8,860 nucleotides of DNA. Source: Methanobacteriota archaeon. Lineage in GTDB: Archaea > Thermoplasmatota > Poseidoniia > MGIII > CG-Epi1. Location of the stretch: the NCBI GenBank assembly GCA_014240055.1, contig JAAZXP010000044.1, positions 1 through 8,860 of the forward strand. Reading direction: 5' to 3'. The notes beneath the pieces were generated by a model that searched no databases, was not told where the DNA came from, and was given only the letters and a program-made list of their open reading frames with translations. This document shows positions 1 to 6,743 of this stretch, piece by piece (position 1 is the first letter of the stretch; the number at the start of each line of letters is the position of its first letter). The position numbers were made by a program, and so were the translations under genes.

Positions 1-110
1 TCAGCAGTTGTACTTGCACCTGATGCAATGTCAATATATTGGTCAATTTTTTCAGAATCAACGCCAATCATGGCCTTATGAAATAACAGATGATTAACGA
101 CTAGACTCAA
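1..110 (-). CDS. scpA: Probable segregation and condensation protein A (ScpA), N-terminal part only
   Basis: An open frame of 36 codons starts at TTG (110-108) and runs off the left edge. It reads MSLVVNHLLFHKAMIGVDSE and continues through KIDQYIDIASGASTTA. ScpA is the kleisin that bridges the two SMC heads in the condensin complex, and it usually lies directly after smc in archaea. The start is set by a perfect GAGGTG site 5 nt upstream of the TTG, inside the last smc codons; the TTG overlaps the smc stop as TTGA, so translation is probably coupled. An in-frame ATG (71-73 on the plus strand, residue 13) is an alternative start but lacks a comparable site. Identity rests mainly on position after smc plus a helical N-terminus compatible with kleisins; too little protein is present to prove it. 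The reading frame itself is well supported. Confidence 0.6.
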   Translation of the reverse strand, partial: MSLVVNHLLFHKAMIGVDSEKIDQYIDIASGASTTA

Positions 111-3100
111 GCTCCCACCTCAGCTTCTACAGGTAATGAAGCTAGGAAAGTATCAACATCTCTTATTTGGTGTAGTCTTGAAGCTCCATCATCACCCATA
201 AAGACACCGATTACATTGTCAGACTCTCTTAAAGCTGCATGATGTAGACTAACAACTAAAAATTGTGCAACACTAGATTGCAAAGCAATTGCTCTACCAA
301 TATGTTCTGTATTTACTCCGTCTAAATTTTGGTCAGGTTCATCTAATAGATAGAATGGGCTAGGATCATATCCTTGTATTGCAAAAATGAAAGCCATTGA
401 AACTAATGATTTTTCTCCTCCAGACAGGGCTTCTACAGGGTACATTTTTTTGCGAGGCATTCGAGCCTTTATTGTCACACCACCTTCGAAAGGAGCCTTT
501 TCATTTTCTAAAACAAGTCCTGCTTCTCCACCTCCTGTTATTTCCTTAAATGATGTTTTGAAACTTTCACTAATGTTGTTATAGACGCCCATAAATTTTG
601 CTTCTTTCTTTTCGGATATTTTAGTTTCCAGAGTATCCAGACGTCTAACTTCTTCGTTTAACTGTCTACGGTGCTTCTTAATTTCACTAAACCTTTCAGC
701 TTCTTGTCTATAATGTTCTAAGGATAACATATTCACATTGCCAAGACGGTTTCTATTCCGGTCAAGAGTTTCTTTTTCTGCATCTAATTTTTCTCTACCT
801 GGTACAGTTTTGGGAGTCTCTGTTTCTTTTGGAATACGATTTCTTGCTTCGATTAATTTTGGTTCCCTAGTCGTAATTTCAATTTTCAAATCATCCATTG
901 CGTGTCTTCTACTACGTCTTAGTTCCTGTTTAGTAGAAAAATCCGTTTTCAAGTTGGTTAGTAAATCATGTAATTCATCACGCTCGTCTCTTAATCCTTT
1001 GAGTTCTTTGAATTTATCATGTTCTTCTTTACGGAGAGATTTGAGTAGTTTTTCTAATTCTTTATTCTTTTTATTTTCAATCTTCTTTGTTTCTTGTAAT
1101 TCTTTCTGTTCAGTAATATTAATTTCCAGCTCACCCTTTAATCTGCCAACTTCGGACTTCATAGAATCTATTTTTGCAGTTAATGAGGCTAGGTTAGCTT
1201 GTCCATATGACAATTGTTCTCTCGCTTCATCGAGATTATTTTGTAACTCTGAAATAACTTTAGATGTTTTTCCGCCAGCTACTGCTTGTAAATTTTCAGT
1301 GGCTTTACTAATTTTAGTAGAAACTTTTTGAATCTCTTTTTCTAAGCCTTCTAGTAAACCAGTTCGCTCTATAATTTCACCTTGCAAAGCTTCGACTAAA
1401 CCTTCACGGATTTTAACAGCTTCATCAGCTTCTTGAAGTCGTTTTTTGATTTCTCCTGTTCTTCCATCATAATCAGTGACTCTTGTTTGAAAGGCTGCTT
1501 TTTTACTTTCCAATTCCTGCCTTGTTGTTGCTAATTGTCCAGCTTCTCTAATAATTTCGTGTAATTCAGACGATAGTTGTAATTTTTCAGCTTCTAAGTT
1601 TCGAATATCATTAGATAATTCATCGAGATCATTACGTTCTGAAGTCCCGAAGTGGATTCCCGTTCTAGGTGCGGCTCCACCCACTAAAGCACCTCCACTT
1701 TCTAATATTTCACCTTGAAGAGTTACCATACGTCCCTTACCAAGATATTTCCTTGCTAGATTCAGGGAATCCATAATTACAGTATCTCCAAAAACATTTC
1801 CAAATACATCGCTGTATCGTTCATCAAATTTAACTAAATCTTGGGCAAAGCCAAGAGCTCCATCCTTCTTTGAAATCATAAGGGCGTGTGCACTTGGTTT
1901 GTATGAATGAACCTTATTGAGTGGTAAAAACCGAACCCTGCCAATATTATTTCGTTTAAGAAAATCGATGGCTGCAGCAGCTGCAGAATCATCTTCAGTT
2001 ACAATAGATTGCATTCTAGCTCCAGCTGCAACTTCTAGAGCGGTAGCATACTTTTCATCTACTCTTCCCAATTCTGCAATTGTGCCTATAATTCCCCTTA
2101 ATTCTCTTTTATCTCTGCAATCTAAAAGAGCTTTTACTGCCTTAGCATAACCTCCAAATTCTTCTCTAGCTCGTTGTGCGGCTTCCTGAGAAGCTAACTT
2201 CATGGATAAAGTTCGGAGTTTAGATTCTATGCTTCCTAATTTTTCCTGATGAGCCTCTATAGTTCTAAGAATATTATTATGTTTAGTTTTAACTTTATCT
2301 AGATTTTGGGTAGTTGATTTCCTTCCAACTTCTAAATCTTTTAGTTGATAATCAGCTTCTTTTACATCAGTTTCAATCGAATCTAACCATTTTTTTGATC
2401 TTATTACTTGTTCTCTTGCACTAGTAAGTTGAATTTCGATTTGTTCTTTTTCACCATCCAGACGGTGCCTTTGCATTTCTAATTCTCCGGCTTCTTTTCT
2501 TAGAATTTCGAGTTCATCTCTTTGTGTGCTTACAGCCTCAGAATTATTTGCTGCAGCTCCTTCCAGTTCACTTAATTTTGAAACTTTAGCAGCAATATTA
2601 CTCTCTATTTTCAAAACATCTTTGGATATCTTTGTTAAATCGTTATTTAAATTTTTTAATTCATTTGAAGCTATTTTGTGTTCATTATCTAATAATTTTC
2701 GATTGACTTCTAATTCTTGCAATCTATTCACAGCTCCGTCTGAATTTCTTTCAGACAATGCATGAGCTACACGAGCCTTGTCTAATTCTTCTTGAAGTTC
2801 ACGAGCTTTGTCCCCTCCAGAAACGGCGATATTTCTTTCAACATCTTCAAACTGTTTCTGTTTATTTTCAATATCTTCTTTTCTTTCTTTCTGTTCTTTT
2901 TCTAATTCAGATAATTCTTCAGTATATCTTTCAACAACTTCTCTTCTGGATTCAATTTCAGCTTCAAAATCAAATACATTACGAAATTTAAGTAAGATGT
3001 CATTTTCTTTTATTTTTTCAAGAACTGCTTCTAACTTTTCAGCATCTTCTTTTTCTCTTTCCAATTGTTTAAGAGTTCTTTTTGCTTCTTTTGCCCTATC

Positions 3101-3694
3101 GTTTAATAACGTTAAATCAGCTTCAACAGAATTACGTGCACTTCTTGTACTTCGAAGTCTATTGTCATATGCCGTAATTCCAGCCACATCTTCAATTTTC
3201 CTTCTTCTTTCAATACCAGACATAAGAGATGTCTGAATAACATCACCCTGTTGAATTATGTTGTACCCCGTTGCATAAAGTCCAGCTCTCGAAAATAATG
3301 CTTCAAACTCACTAGCTGAAGATTTAATTCCATCCAATTGGTAATAGGTAGTAGTATTTTCTCCCCTTAGACGTATTCCTTTCGTAAAAGTAACTTGATC
3401 TTTTTCAATTGCTAAAAATCTATCACTATTATCGAAAACCATTGAAACTTTACATGCTTTTGGTCCCGTTTTCTTTTTTGTCCCCTCTTGGAAACCATAA
3501 ATCAGTTGTTTTAGTTTTCTAGCTCTAAGTAATTTTGTTGACCGAGAACCCAGGATGAAAAGAATAGCGTCAGTTATATTTGATTTACCAGAACCATTAG
3601 GTCCAGTTATGCACGTAAACCCCGGCCCGAGAGGGACGGTAACGTGGCCTTTGAAAGATTTAAAATTCTCGAACTCAAGTTCGAGAAGCCTCAA
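107..3694 (-). CDS. smc: Chromosome segregation/condensation ATPase SMC
   Basis: Full-length SMC protein of 1195 residues, the normal size for the family; with ScpA it organises and segregates the chromosome. The N-terminal head has Walker A GPNGSGKSN (31-39), Arg57 in the LLRARKL segment (the R-loop position) and the Q-loop YNIIQQGD (144-151). A long coiled coil follows to about 510. The hinge is about 513-670 and ends in the Gly-rich GGALVGG. A second coiled coil runs to about 1000. The C-terminal head has signature LSGGEKS (1090-1096), Walker B FYLLDEPD (about 1114-1121, Glu1119 catalytic), D-loop LD (1124-1125) and H-loop His1151/1152. All ATPase motifs are intact, so it should be active. 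Walker B reads DEPDQNLD where most SMCs have DEIDxxLD. The start is TTG directly after the Fic-like stop, with GGAGG 8 nt upstream; MRLLELEFENFKSF matches the usual SMC N-terminus, which confirms it. Confidence 0.97.
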   Translation of the reverse strand: MRLLELEFENFKSFKGHVTVPLGPGFTCITGPNGSGKSNITDAILFILGSRSTKLLRARKLKQLIYGFQEGTKKKTGPKACKVSMVFDNSDRFLAIEKDQVTFTKGIRLRGENTTTYYQLDGIKSSASEFEALFSRAGLYATGYNIIQQGDVIQTSLMSGIERRRKIEDVAGITAYDNRLRSTRSARNSVEADLTLLNDRAKEAKRTLKQLEREKEDAEKLEAVLEKIKENDILLKFRNVFDFEAEIESRREVVERYTEELSELEKEQKERKEDIENKQKQFEDVERNIAVSGGDKARELQEELDKARVAHALSERNSDGAVNRLQELEVNRKLLDNEHKIASNELKNLNNDLTKISKDVLKIESNIAAKVSKLSELEGAAANNSEAVSTQRDELEILRKEAGELEMQRHRLDGEKEQIEIQLTSAREQVIRSKKWLDSIETDVKEADYQLKDLEVGRKSTTQNLDKVKTKHNNILRTIEAHQEKLGSIESKLRTLSMKLASQEAAQRAREEFGGYAKAVKALLDCRDKRELRGIIGTIAELGRVDEKYATALEVAAGARMQSIVTEDDSAAAAAIDFLKRNNIGRVRFLPLNKVHSYKPSAHALMISKKDGALGFAQDLVKFDERYSDVFGNVFGDTVIMDSLNLARKYLGKGRMVTLQGEILESGGALVGGAAPRTGIHFGTSERNDLDELSNDIRNLEAEKLQLSSELHEIIREAGQLATTRQELESKKAAFQTRVTDYDGRTGEIKKRLQEADEAVKIREGLVEALQGEIIERTGLLEGLEKEIQKVSTKISKATENLQAVAGGKTSKVISELQNNLDEAREQLSYGQANLASLTAKIDSMKSEVGRLKGELEINITEQKELQETKKIENKKNKELEKLLKSLRKEEHDKFKELKGLRDERDELHDLLTNLKTDFSTKQELRRSRRHAMDDLKIEITTREPKLIEARNRIPKETETPKTVPGREKLDAEKETLDRNRNRLGNVNMLSLEHYRQEAERFSEIKKHRRQLNEEVRRLDTLETKISEKKEAKFMGVYNNISESFKTSFKEITGGGEAGLVLENEKAPFEGGVTIKARMPRKKMYPVEALSGGEKSLVSMAFIFAIQGYDPSPFYLLDEPDQNLDGVNTEHIGRAIALQSSVAQFLVVSLHHAALRESDNVIGVFMGDDGASRLHQIRDVDTFLASLPVEAEVGA
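116..121 (-). promoter_or_regulatory. Shine-Dalgarno site for scpA, inside smc
   Basis: GAGGTG on the minus strand matches the CACCTC of the archaeal 16S rRNA 3' end. It lies 5 nt before the TTG at 110-108, within the codons for the smc C-terminus (EVGA). It decides the TTG start of the downstream gene. Confidence 0.7.
3666..3687. repeat. 22-nt palindrome at the smc 5' end (10-bp arms)
   Basis: Arms TTCTCGAACT and AGTTCGAGAA are perfect reverse complements separated by only 2 nt. In the mRNA this could form a 9-bp stem closed by a UUGA tetraloop, starting about 7 nt after the TTG start codon of smc. It covers the codons for LLELEFE, which use CTC, GAG and TTC although most of the gene prefers AT-ending codons. 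It could be an RNA hairpin that restrains initiation, a DNA-binding palindrome, or a coincidence of coding. Confidence 0.55.
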
Positions 3695-4690
3695 TCAGAA
3701 AGCCTCCAGCTGAGCTTGTCGAGGGGAAAGCCGCATAGAATCCCTGCCACCTTCAACACTAGGTCTGTGCTGATTTCGGTAAGCGTCCCAAAATATTTTG
3801 ATAAGCTTGGTTCTATCTCCACGATCACCTGCTACTAGACCTGATAAATAAATAGAACGGTCTTCTTTTTGCCACCTTGTAGTTGATAATCCAGATCTTA
3901 CTAACATGCCATCTAATATTAATCTTCCAACCATTCCATTGCCTGATTCAAATGGTCTAACTTGTTGAAATCTGTGATGGAATAAGATTGCTCTTTCAAA
4001 AGGATGTAATGGGGAAGGGTCGTGCCACCATTGAAGCAATCCTTCCAATTCGTCTTCAATTAAAACTGCAGGGGGAGGCATAAAGGCAGAACCAGGCAAA
4101 CTAGCCGAACTTTCTCTTAAGACTCCTCCTCTTCCAGTTCCTTCAAGTAAATCTTGATGTAATTTTAAAATATTTCTCTTGTCAATTCTTGCCACTCTTT
4201 CTGGAACTTCATCGTTTAATCGCCTCAAGGCCAATACTTCTAGAACTTTTGATAGTGGAACTCCAGTAGGGGCTCTATCATGTTCAAAAATAGCTTCTAT
4301 ATTATCAATTGAGAGTGGAGCTGAAGAAAGGGACATATTTCCATTAATTGTAGAGATAAGGTTGCGCATATTCTCTGAGGTCCGTTGTTCGATGGTCTCT
4401 ATTCGGTGTAATGCTCGATTTAGAAATTTCATTCTTTCCAGACCTAGTAATGCGTCTTTGTCAAGATATGGCGTTCGATATGTTTCTGATGACATAATTG
4501 CCATACGTTCAATTGCAGCCAATTCCAAATCAATAGTATATTTCTGTTTTAAGTGTTCTAGTTCAGACTCGTCAGGCTCATCTGAGCCCAGATACTGTTG
4601 TACCTTTTCTACGCGTCCATCATATTTGAAAGATTTAACGAGGTAGTAGTAATTCTGTCCTCGTGTAGTCTTCTTTGTTAGATACACCAT
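3695..4690 (-). CDS. Fic-domain protein with degenerate active site
   Basis: 331-residue Fic-fold protein; canonical members transfer AMP to target hydroxyls. Residues 1-35 (MVYLTKKTTRGQNYYYLV) resemble a short N-terminal module common in archaeal proteins. Fic landmarks follow: an inhibitory-helix-like ISTINGN (112-118), the flap region GRGGVLRESSASLPG then FMPPP (187-207), and the core VRPFESGNGMVGR (244-256). The canonical core is HPFx(D/E)GNGRxxR. Here the catalytic His is Arg245, the acidic metal ligand is Ser249 and the first Arg is Met253; GNG and Arg256 remain. The inhibitory Glu position is Asn116. Normal AMPylation is therefore unlikely; a binding role or altered chemistry is inferred. 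I chose the ATG at 4690-4688, not the in-frame GTG at 4714, because the TATA box at 4716-4722 overlaps the GTG region and lies 29 nt before the ATG, as for a leaderless transcript. It is the first gene of the operon with smc and scpA. Confidence 0.85.
   Translation of the reverse strand: MVYLTKKTTRGQNYYYLVKSFKYDGRVEKVQQYLGSDEPDESELEHLKQKYTIDLELAAIERMAIMSSETYRTPYLDKDALLGLERMKFLNRALHRIETIEQRTSENMRNLISTINGNMSLSSAPLSIDNIEAIFEHDRAPTGVPLSKVLEVLALRRLNDEVPERVARIDKRNILKLHQDLLEGTGRGGVLRESSASLPGSAFMPPPAVLIEDELEGLLQWWHDPSPLHPFERAILFHHRFQQVRPFESGNGMVGRLILDGMLVRSGLSTTRWQKEDRSIYLSGLVAGDRGDRTKLIKIFWDAYRNQHRPSVEGGRDSMRLSPRQAQLEAF
3703..3707 (-). promoter_or_regulatory. Shine-Dalgarno site for smc, inside the Fic-like gene
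   Basis: GGAGG on the minus strand lies 8 nt before the smc TTG (3694-3692), within the last codons of the Fic-like gene. It supports the TTG start and coupled translation across the TGA-TTG junction. Confidence 0.7.
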
Positions 4691-4707
4691 AAGGACTATA
4701 GCTATTG

Positions 4708-4796
4708 GTTCCACCTTTTAAAGTTTATTGGCAGGAGTGCCCCTCACAAAAATTAGATGTGTTCTACTTTAATCTTCAAAAAAAAGAAGGTGGAAC
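4708..4796. repeat. Operator-like inverted repeat in the divergent Fic/arsC promoter region
   Basis: GTTCCACCTTTT at 4708-4719 pairs with AGAAGGTGGAAC at 4785-4796 (11 of 12 bases complementary). A weaker third copy, GTTCTACTTTAA, lies at 4761-4772 in the same direction as the first. The left arm overlaps the TATA box of the Fic-like operon, and the right arm lies about 25-35 nt upstream of the arsC TATA region. Two half-sites about 65 nt apart between divergent promoters would suit a shared regulator with DNA looping, but this is inference. Confidence 0.45.
4716..4722 (-). promoter_or_regulatory. TATA box of the Fic-smc-scpA operon
   Basis: TTTAAAA on the minus strand, within AACTTTAAAAGG, is centred 29 nt upstream of the ATG at 4690. 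That is the archaeal TATA distance for a transcript starting at or 1-2 nt before the start codon. No SD site lies at a useful distance from this ATG. Confidence 0.6.
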
Positions 4797-4818
4797 AACA
4801 AAAACTTATGCAGTGCAA

Positions 4819-4831
4819 TATAATTATTTAA
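4819..4831 (+). promoter_or_regulatory. TATA-box region of arsC
   Basis: The AT-only run TATAATTATTTAA is centred about 27-29 nt upstream of the ATG at 4854. It fits a leaderless archaeal transcript. The only purine-rich stretch, GAGG at 4834-4837, is 16 nt from the ATG, too far for an SD site. Confidence 0.5.
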
Positions 4832-4853
4832 TAGAGGACGCGAGTAGTATTTT

Positions 4854-5243
4854 ATGACAATAGTATTGTTCGTTTGTACAGGTAATGCAGCTAGATCTCA
4901 AATGGCCGAAGGTTGGCTAAAAAGTCTAAAACCTGACTTTACAGTTCTGAGCGCCGGCACTAAACCGGATGGACTTAGTCCCCAGGCCGTAAAAGTGATG
5001 AGAGAAGTGGATCTGGATATCTCAGACCAATCATCTAAACATTTAGACAAAGTTGATTGGACTGGTGCAGATTACGCAATTACTCTTTGCGGTTCAGCCA
5101 ATGAAATTTGTGTGAATATGGTTTGGCCTGAAAACTGTGAAAGAAAGCATTGGCCTATTGCCGATCCAAAAACAGATGAAGATTACCGAAATGCTCGAGA
5201 TGAAATAAAGAAGCATATTGAAAAATTCTTAGAAAAGTTCTAA
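4854..5243 (+). CDS. arsC: Arsenate reductase, thioredoxin-coupled (ArsC, LMW phosphatase fold)
   Basis: 129-residue cytoplasmic protein of the low-molecular-weight tyrosine-phosphatase fold. The N-terminal P-loop is CTGNAAR (Cys8 to Arg14, CX5R), followed by SQMAEGW, the hallmark of the Staphylococcus/Bacillus ArsC group. Cys79 and Cys86 in TLCGSANEIC keep the seven-residue spacing of the second and third redox cysteines (Cys82 and Cys89 in S. aureus), and HWPIADP (99-105) supplies the catalytic Asp104. ArsC reduces arsenate to arsenite, passing a disulfide from Cys8 through Cys79/Cys86 to thioredoxin. Differences from the S. aureus enzyme are Ala13 in place of Cys15 and an extra Cys95. The cysteine triad argues for arsenate reductase over a plain phosphatase. 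No arsenite exporter or ArsR gene is in the window. The stop codon lies inside the left copy of the 50-bp direct repeat. Confidence 0.85.
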   Translation: MTIVLFVCTGNAARSQMAEGWLKSLKPDFTVLSAGTKPDGLSPQAVKVMREVDLDISDQSSKHLDKVDWTGADYAITLCGSANEICVNMVWPENCERKHWPIADPKTDEDYRNARDEIKKHIEKFLEKF

Positions 5244-5283
5244 GCTAGTGTAGAGTTAATTTATTTTTCTAAATATTCATCAG
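5234..5283 (-). repeat. 50-bp direct repeat, left copy, with decayed TlpA C-terminus
   Basis: Matches 6798-6847 at 44 of 50 positions in the same orientation (mismatches at 5248, 5251, 5260, 5263, 5275, 5279). Similarity stops at 5284. Read on the minus strand in the TlpA-like frame it gives PDEYLEK-stop-INSTLA-stop, against SEEDLEKEVNSALA-stop in the intact gene, so it is a dead fragment of a TlpA-like 3' end. Its first 10 bases are the last codons and stop of arsC. The two copies bracket the decarboxylase gene. Confidence 0.85.
5257..5270 (+). terminator. Possible U-rich terminator after arsC
   Basis: The T-rich run TAATTTATTTTTCT starts 13 nt after the arsC stop, without a strong hairpin, as archaeal terminators often look. 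It coincides with repeat copy 1, whose sequence derives from TlpA-like coding sequence, so the terminator role may be incidental. Confidence 0.35.
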
Positions 5284-5310
5284 GTTAATTTGAAGTTTTG
5301 ATTTGGTGTA

Positions 5311-6714
5311 TCAATAGCCTTCCTTAAGCAAAAGTATCGACATAGCTTCCACATTTTCAAAAAAAGTATCTAAGTGCTCAGTTGTTAAATCAGGATTTAC
5401 CGTCACTAGACGGATACAATTTTTATTATCGATTTTAGCATAATTAACCATAGCTTTACCTTTTTCCAATAATTTATGTCTGATAGCTATAGTAAAGTCG
5501 TCAACTTGTTCAGGAGCCAAACCGTTAGGCTTTACTTGGAAACAAAGATTTAGATAGTTCACAGGAGAAATCAATATTAATTCTTCTGATGATTCAATTT
5601 TTTCTTCAGCATATTTGGCCATATTAAATAGGTGATCTATATGTTTCTCAAATCCAATATCTCCTAAATATTTCCATGTTAACCATAATTTCAAAGAATC
5701 TACGCGTCGGCCACATTGCAAAGAATATTCACCCATATTTATTTCGTCAGTTTTATCGTGAAAAAGATAATTTGTCCCCTCAATTGAATTAATTTCTCTC
5801 AAAATTGAAGGTGATTTAAACAAAGCCACTGTGCAAATTAGGGGTTGTGACATTGCTTTATGTGCACACCAAGAGAAAGAATCTGATTTTTCCGCGCCTT
5901 CCAACAAATTGCGATGATTCCTTGAAAGAAGTGCTGAGCCTCCCCAACTTCCATCTACGTGAAGCCATAAATCATATTTTTTACAAATTTTATTGATTTC
6001 ATTTAGAGAATCAAAAGAGCCTCTTACGGTCGAGCCAGATGTAGCTCCCACGAAGAATGGTTTTTGGTTCTTCTCTATCGATTCCCTAATCAATCTTTCT
6101 AAATCAGATACTAACATTTTCCCTTCATCATCCGTATCAACTTTCATCACATTGTCCGTTCCAATTCCTAATTGAACCGCTGACTTTACCATAGAATAAT
6201 GACTGTCTTTAGATACAAATACAGTAAGTTCTGCAGTTTTGAATAGTCCTTTTTTCATTGTTTCAGGAGCCTTTCTTTGACGCGCAGCAAGCATTGCTAA
6301 CAAATTACCATTACTTCCCCCTGGAACGAAAATACCACCACCGTTTTCATATCCTACAAATGAGCTCATTTTTTTGACTAGTTCAATTTCCATAAGAGTT
6401 GACACAGGGCTCATTTCGTATGTATACATCGAGTTGTTTGTAATGGAACTAAGCATTTCACCAATATGTCCCGTTATTGAAAAACCACCATATAATTGGT
6501 TAAAGAAGTTAGAACTACTGGTTTTAGTTGAATATTGTAAATATTTGTCTACTGAAGTTCGAATATGATCAAAATCTGAGCTTGATCCTAGCGTTATGTT
6601 TAAATCTTTCCTTATATTTCCGACAGTTTCAATAGGTTTGATTTGAGGATTGTCAAGATAAGATAAGATTTTAGCATGTACATCTTTAAGCAAAATTTCT
6701 TCTTCTATCTTCAT
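5311..6714 (-). CDS. Group II PLP-dependent acidic amino-acid decarboxylase (glutamate/cysteine-sulfinate/aspartate type)
   Basis: 467-residue soluble PLP enzyme. It has FFNQLYGGFS (70-79) and MYTYEMSPV (96-104), a hallmark region of animal/bacterial GAD and CSAD enzymes. PGGSNGN (131-137) lies in the cofactor region; His172 in SHYS stacks on PLP, Asp254 in HVDGSWGG pairs with the pyridine nitrogen, and Lys286 in WCAHKAM is the Schiff-base lysine. CGRRVDSLKLWL (334-345) is another strong family signature. All catalytic residues are present, so the enzyme should be active; it would remove the alpha-carboxyl of glutamate, aspartate or cysteine sulfinate to give GABA, beta-alanine or hypotaurine. 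The substrate cannot be fixed from sequence. It is not the shorter MfnA-type decarboxylase usual in archaea, which suggests transfer. It has its own upstream region, is convergent with arsC, and sits precisely between the two 50-bp direct repeats. ATG start; no SD site. Confidence 0.9.
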   Translation of the reverse strand: MKIEEEILLKDVHAKILSYLDNPQIKPIETVGNIRKDLNITLGSSSDFDHIRTSVDKYLQYSTKTSSSNFFNQLYGGFSITGHIGEMLSSITNNSMYTYEMSPVSTLMEIELVKKMSSFVGYENGGGIFVPGGSNGNLLAMLAARQRKAPETMKKGLFKTAELTVFVSKDSHYSMVKSAVQLGIGTDNVMKVDTDDEGKMLVSDLERLIRESIEKNQKPFFVGATSGSTVRGSFDSLNEINKICKKYDLWLHVDGSWGGSALLSRNHRNLLEGAEKSDSFSWCAHKAMSQPLICTVALFKSPSILREINSIEGTNYLFHDKTDEINMGEYSLQCGRRVDSLKLWLTWKYLGDIGFEKHIDHLFNMAKYAEEKIESSEELILISPVNYLNLCFQVKPNGLAPEQVDDFTIAIRHKLLEKGKAMVNYAKIDNKNCIRLVTVNPDLTTEHLDTFFENVEAMSILLLKEGY

Positions 6715-6743
6715 TTGATTATCTTAACATAGATTAAAGGCCA

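Noticed and set aside
738..1331. 197-codon plus-strand open frame, with similar ones at 387-584, 1917-2150, 2526-2765, 2758-2991 and 2808-3236
   Set aside because: Antisense to smc; Ser/Leu/Phe-rich translations are the mirror of Glu/Lys-rich coiled coil, and no promoter or family signature is visible.
1972..1986. Palindromic CTGCAGCAGCTGCAG run
   Set aside because: Explained by the alanine codons of the SAAAAA stretch in the SMC hinge.
4179..4646. 155-codon plus-strand open frame, and one at 3644-3838
   Set aside because: Antisense shadows of the Fic-like gene and the smc junction, without domain features.
4691..4714. GTG at 4714 as start of the Fic-like protein (8 more residues)
   Set aside because: The GTG sits directly behind the TATA box, so it would lie upstream of the transcript start, and MVYLTKK is a typical archaeal N-terminus.
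4808..4831. Seven-codon open frame (MQCNIII) preceded by AGGTGG, as a possible arsC leader peptide
   Set aside because: The SD-like site is 14 nt away and the frame overlaps the arsC TATA region; it is more likely not transcribed.
5993..6568. Plus-strand open frames at 5993-6175 and 6374-6568
   Set aside because: Antisense to the decarboxylase; no independent evidence.
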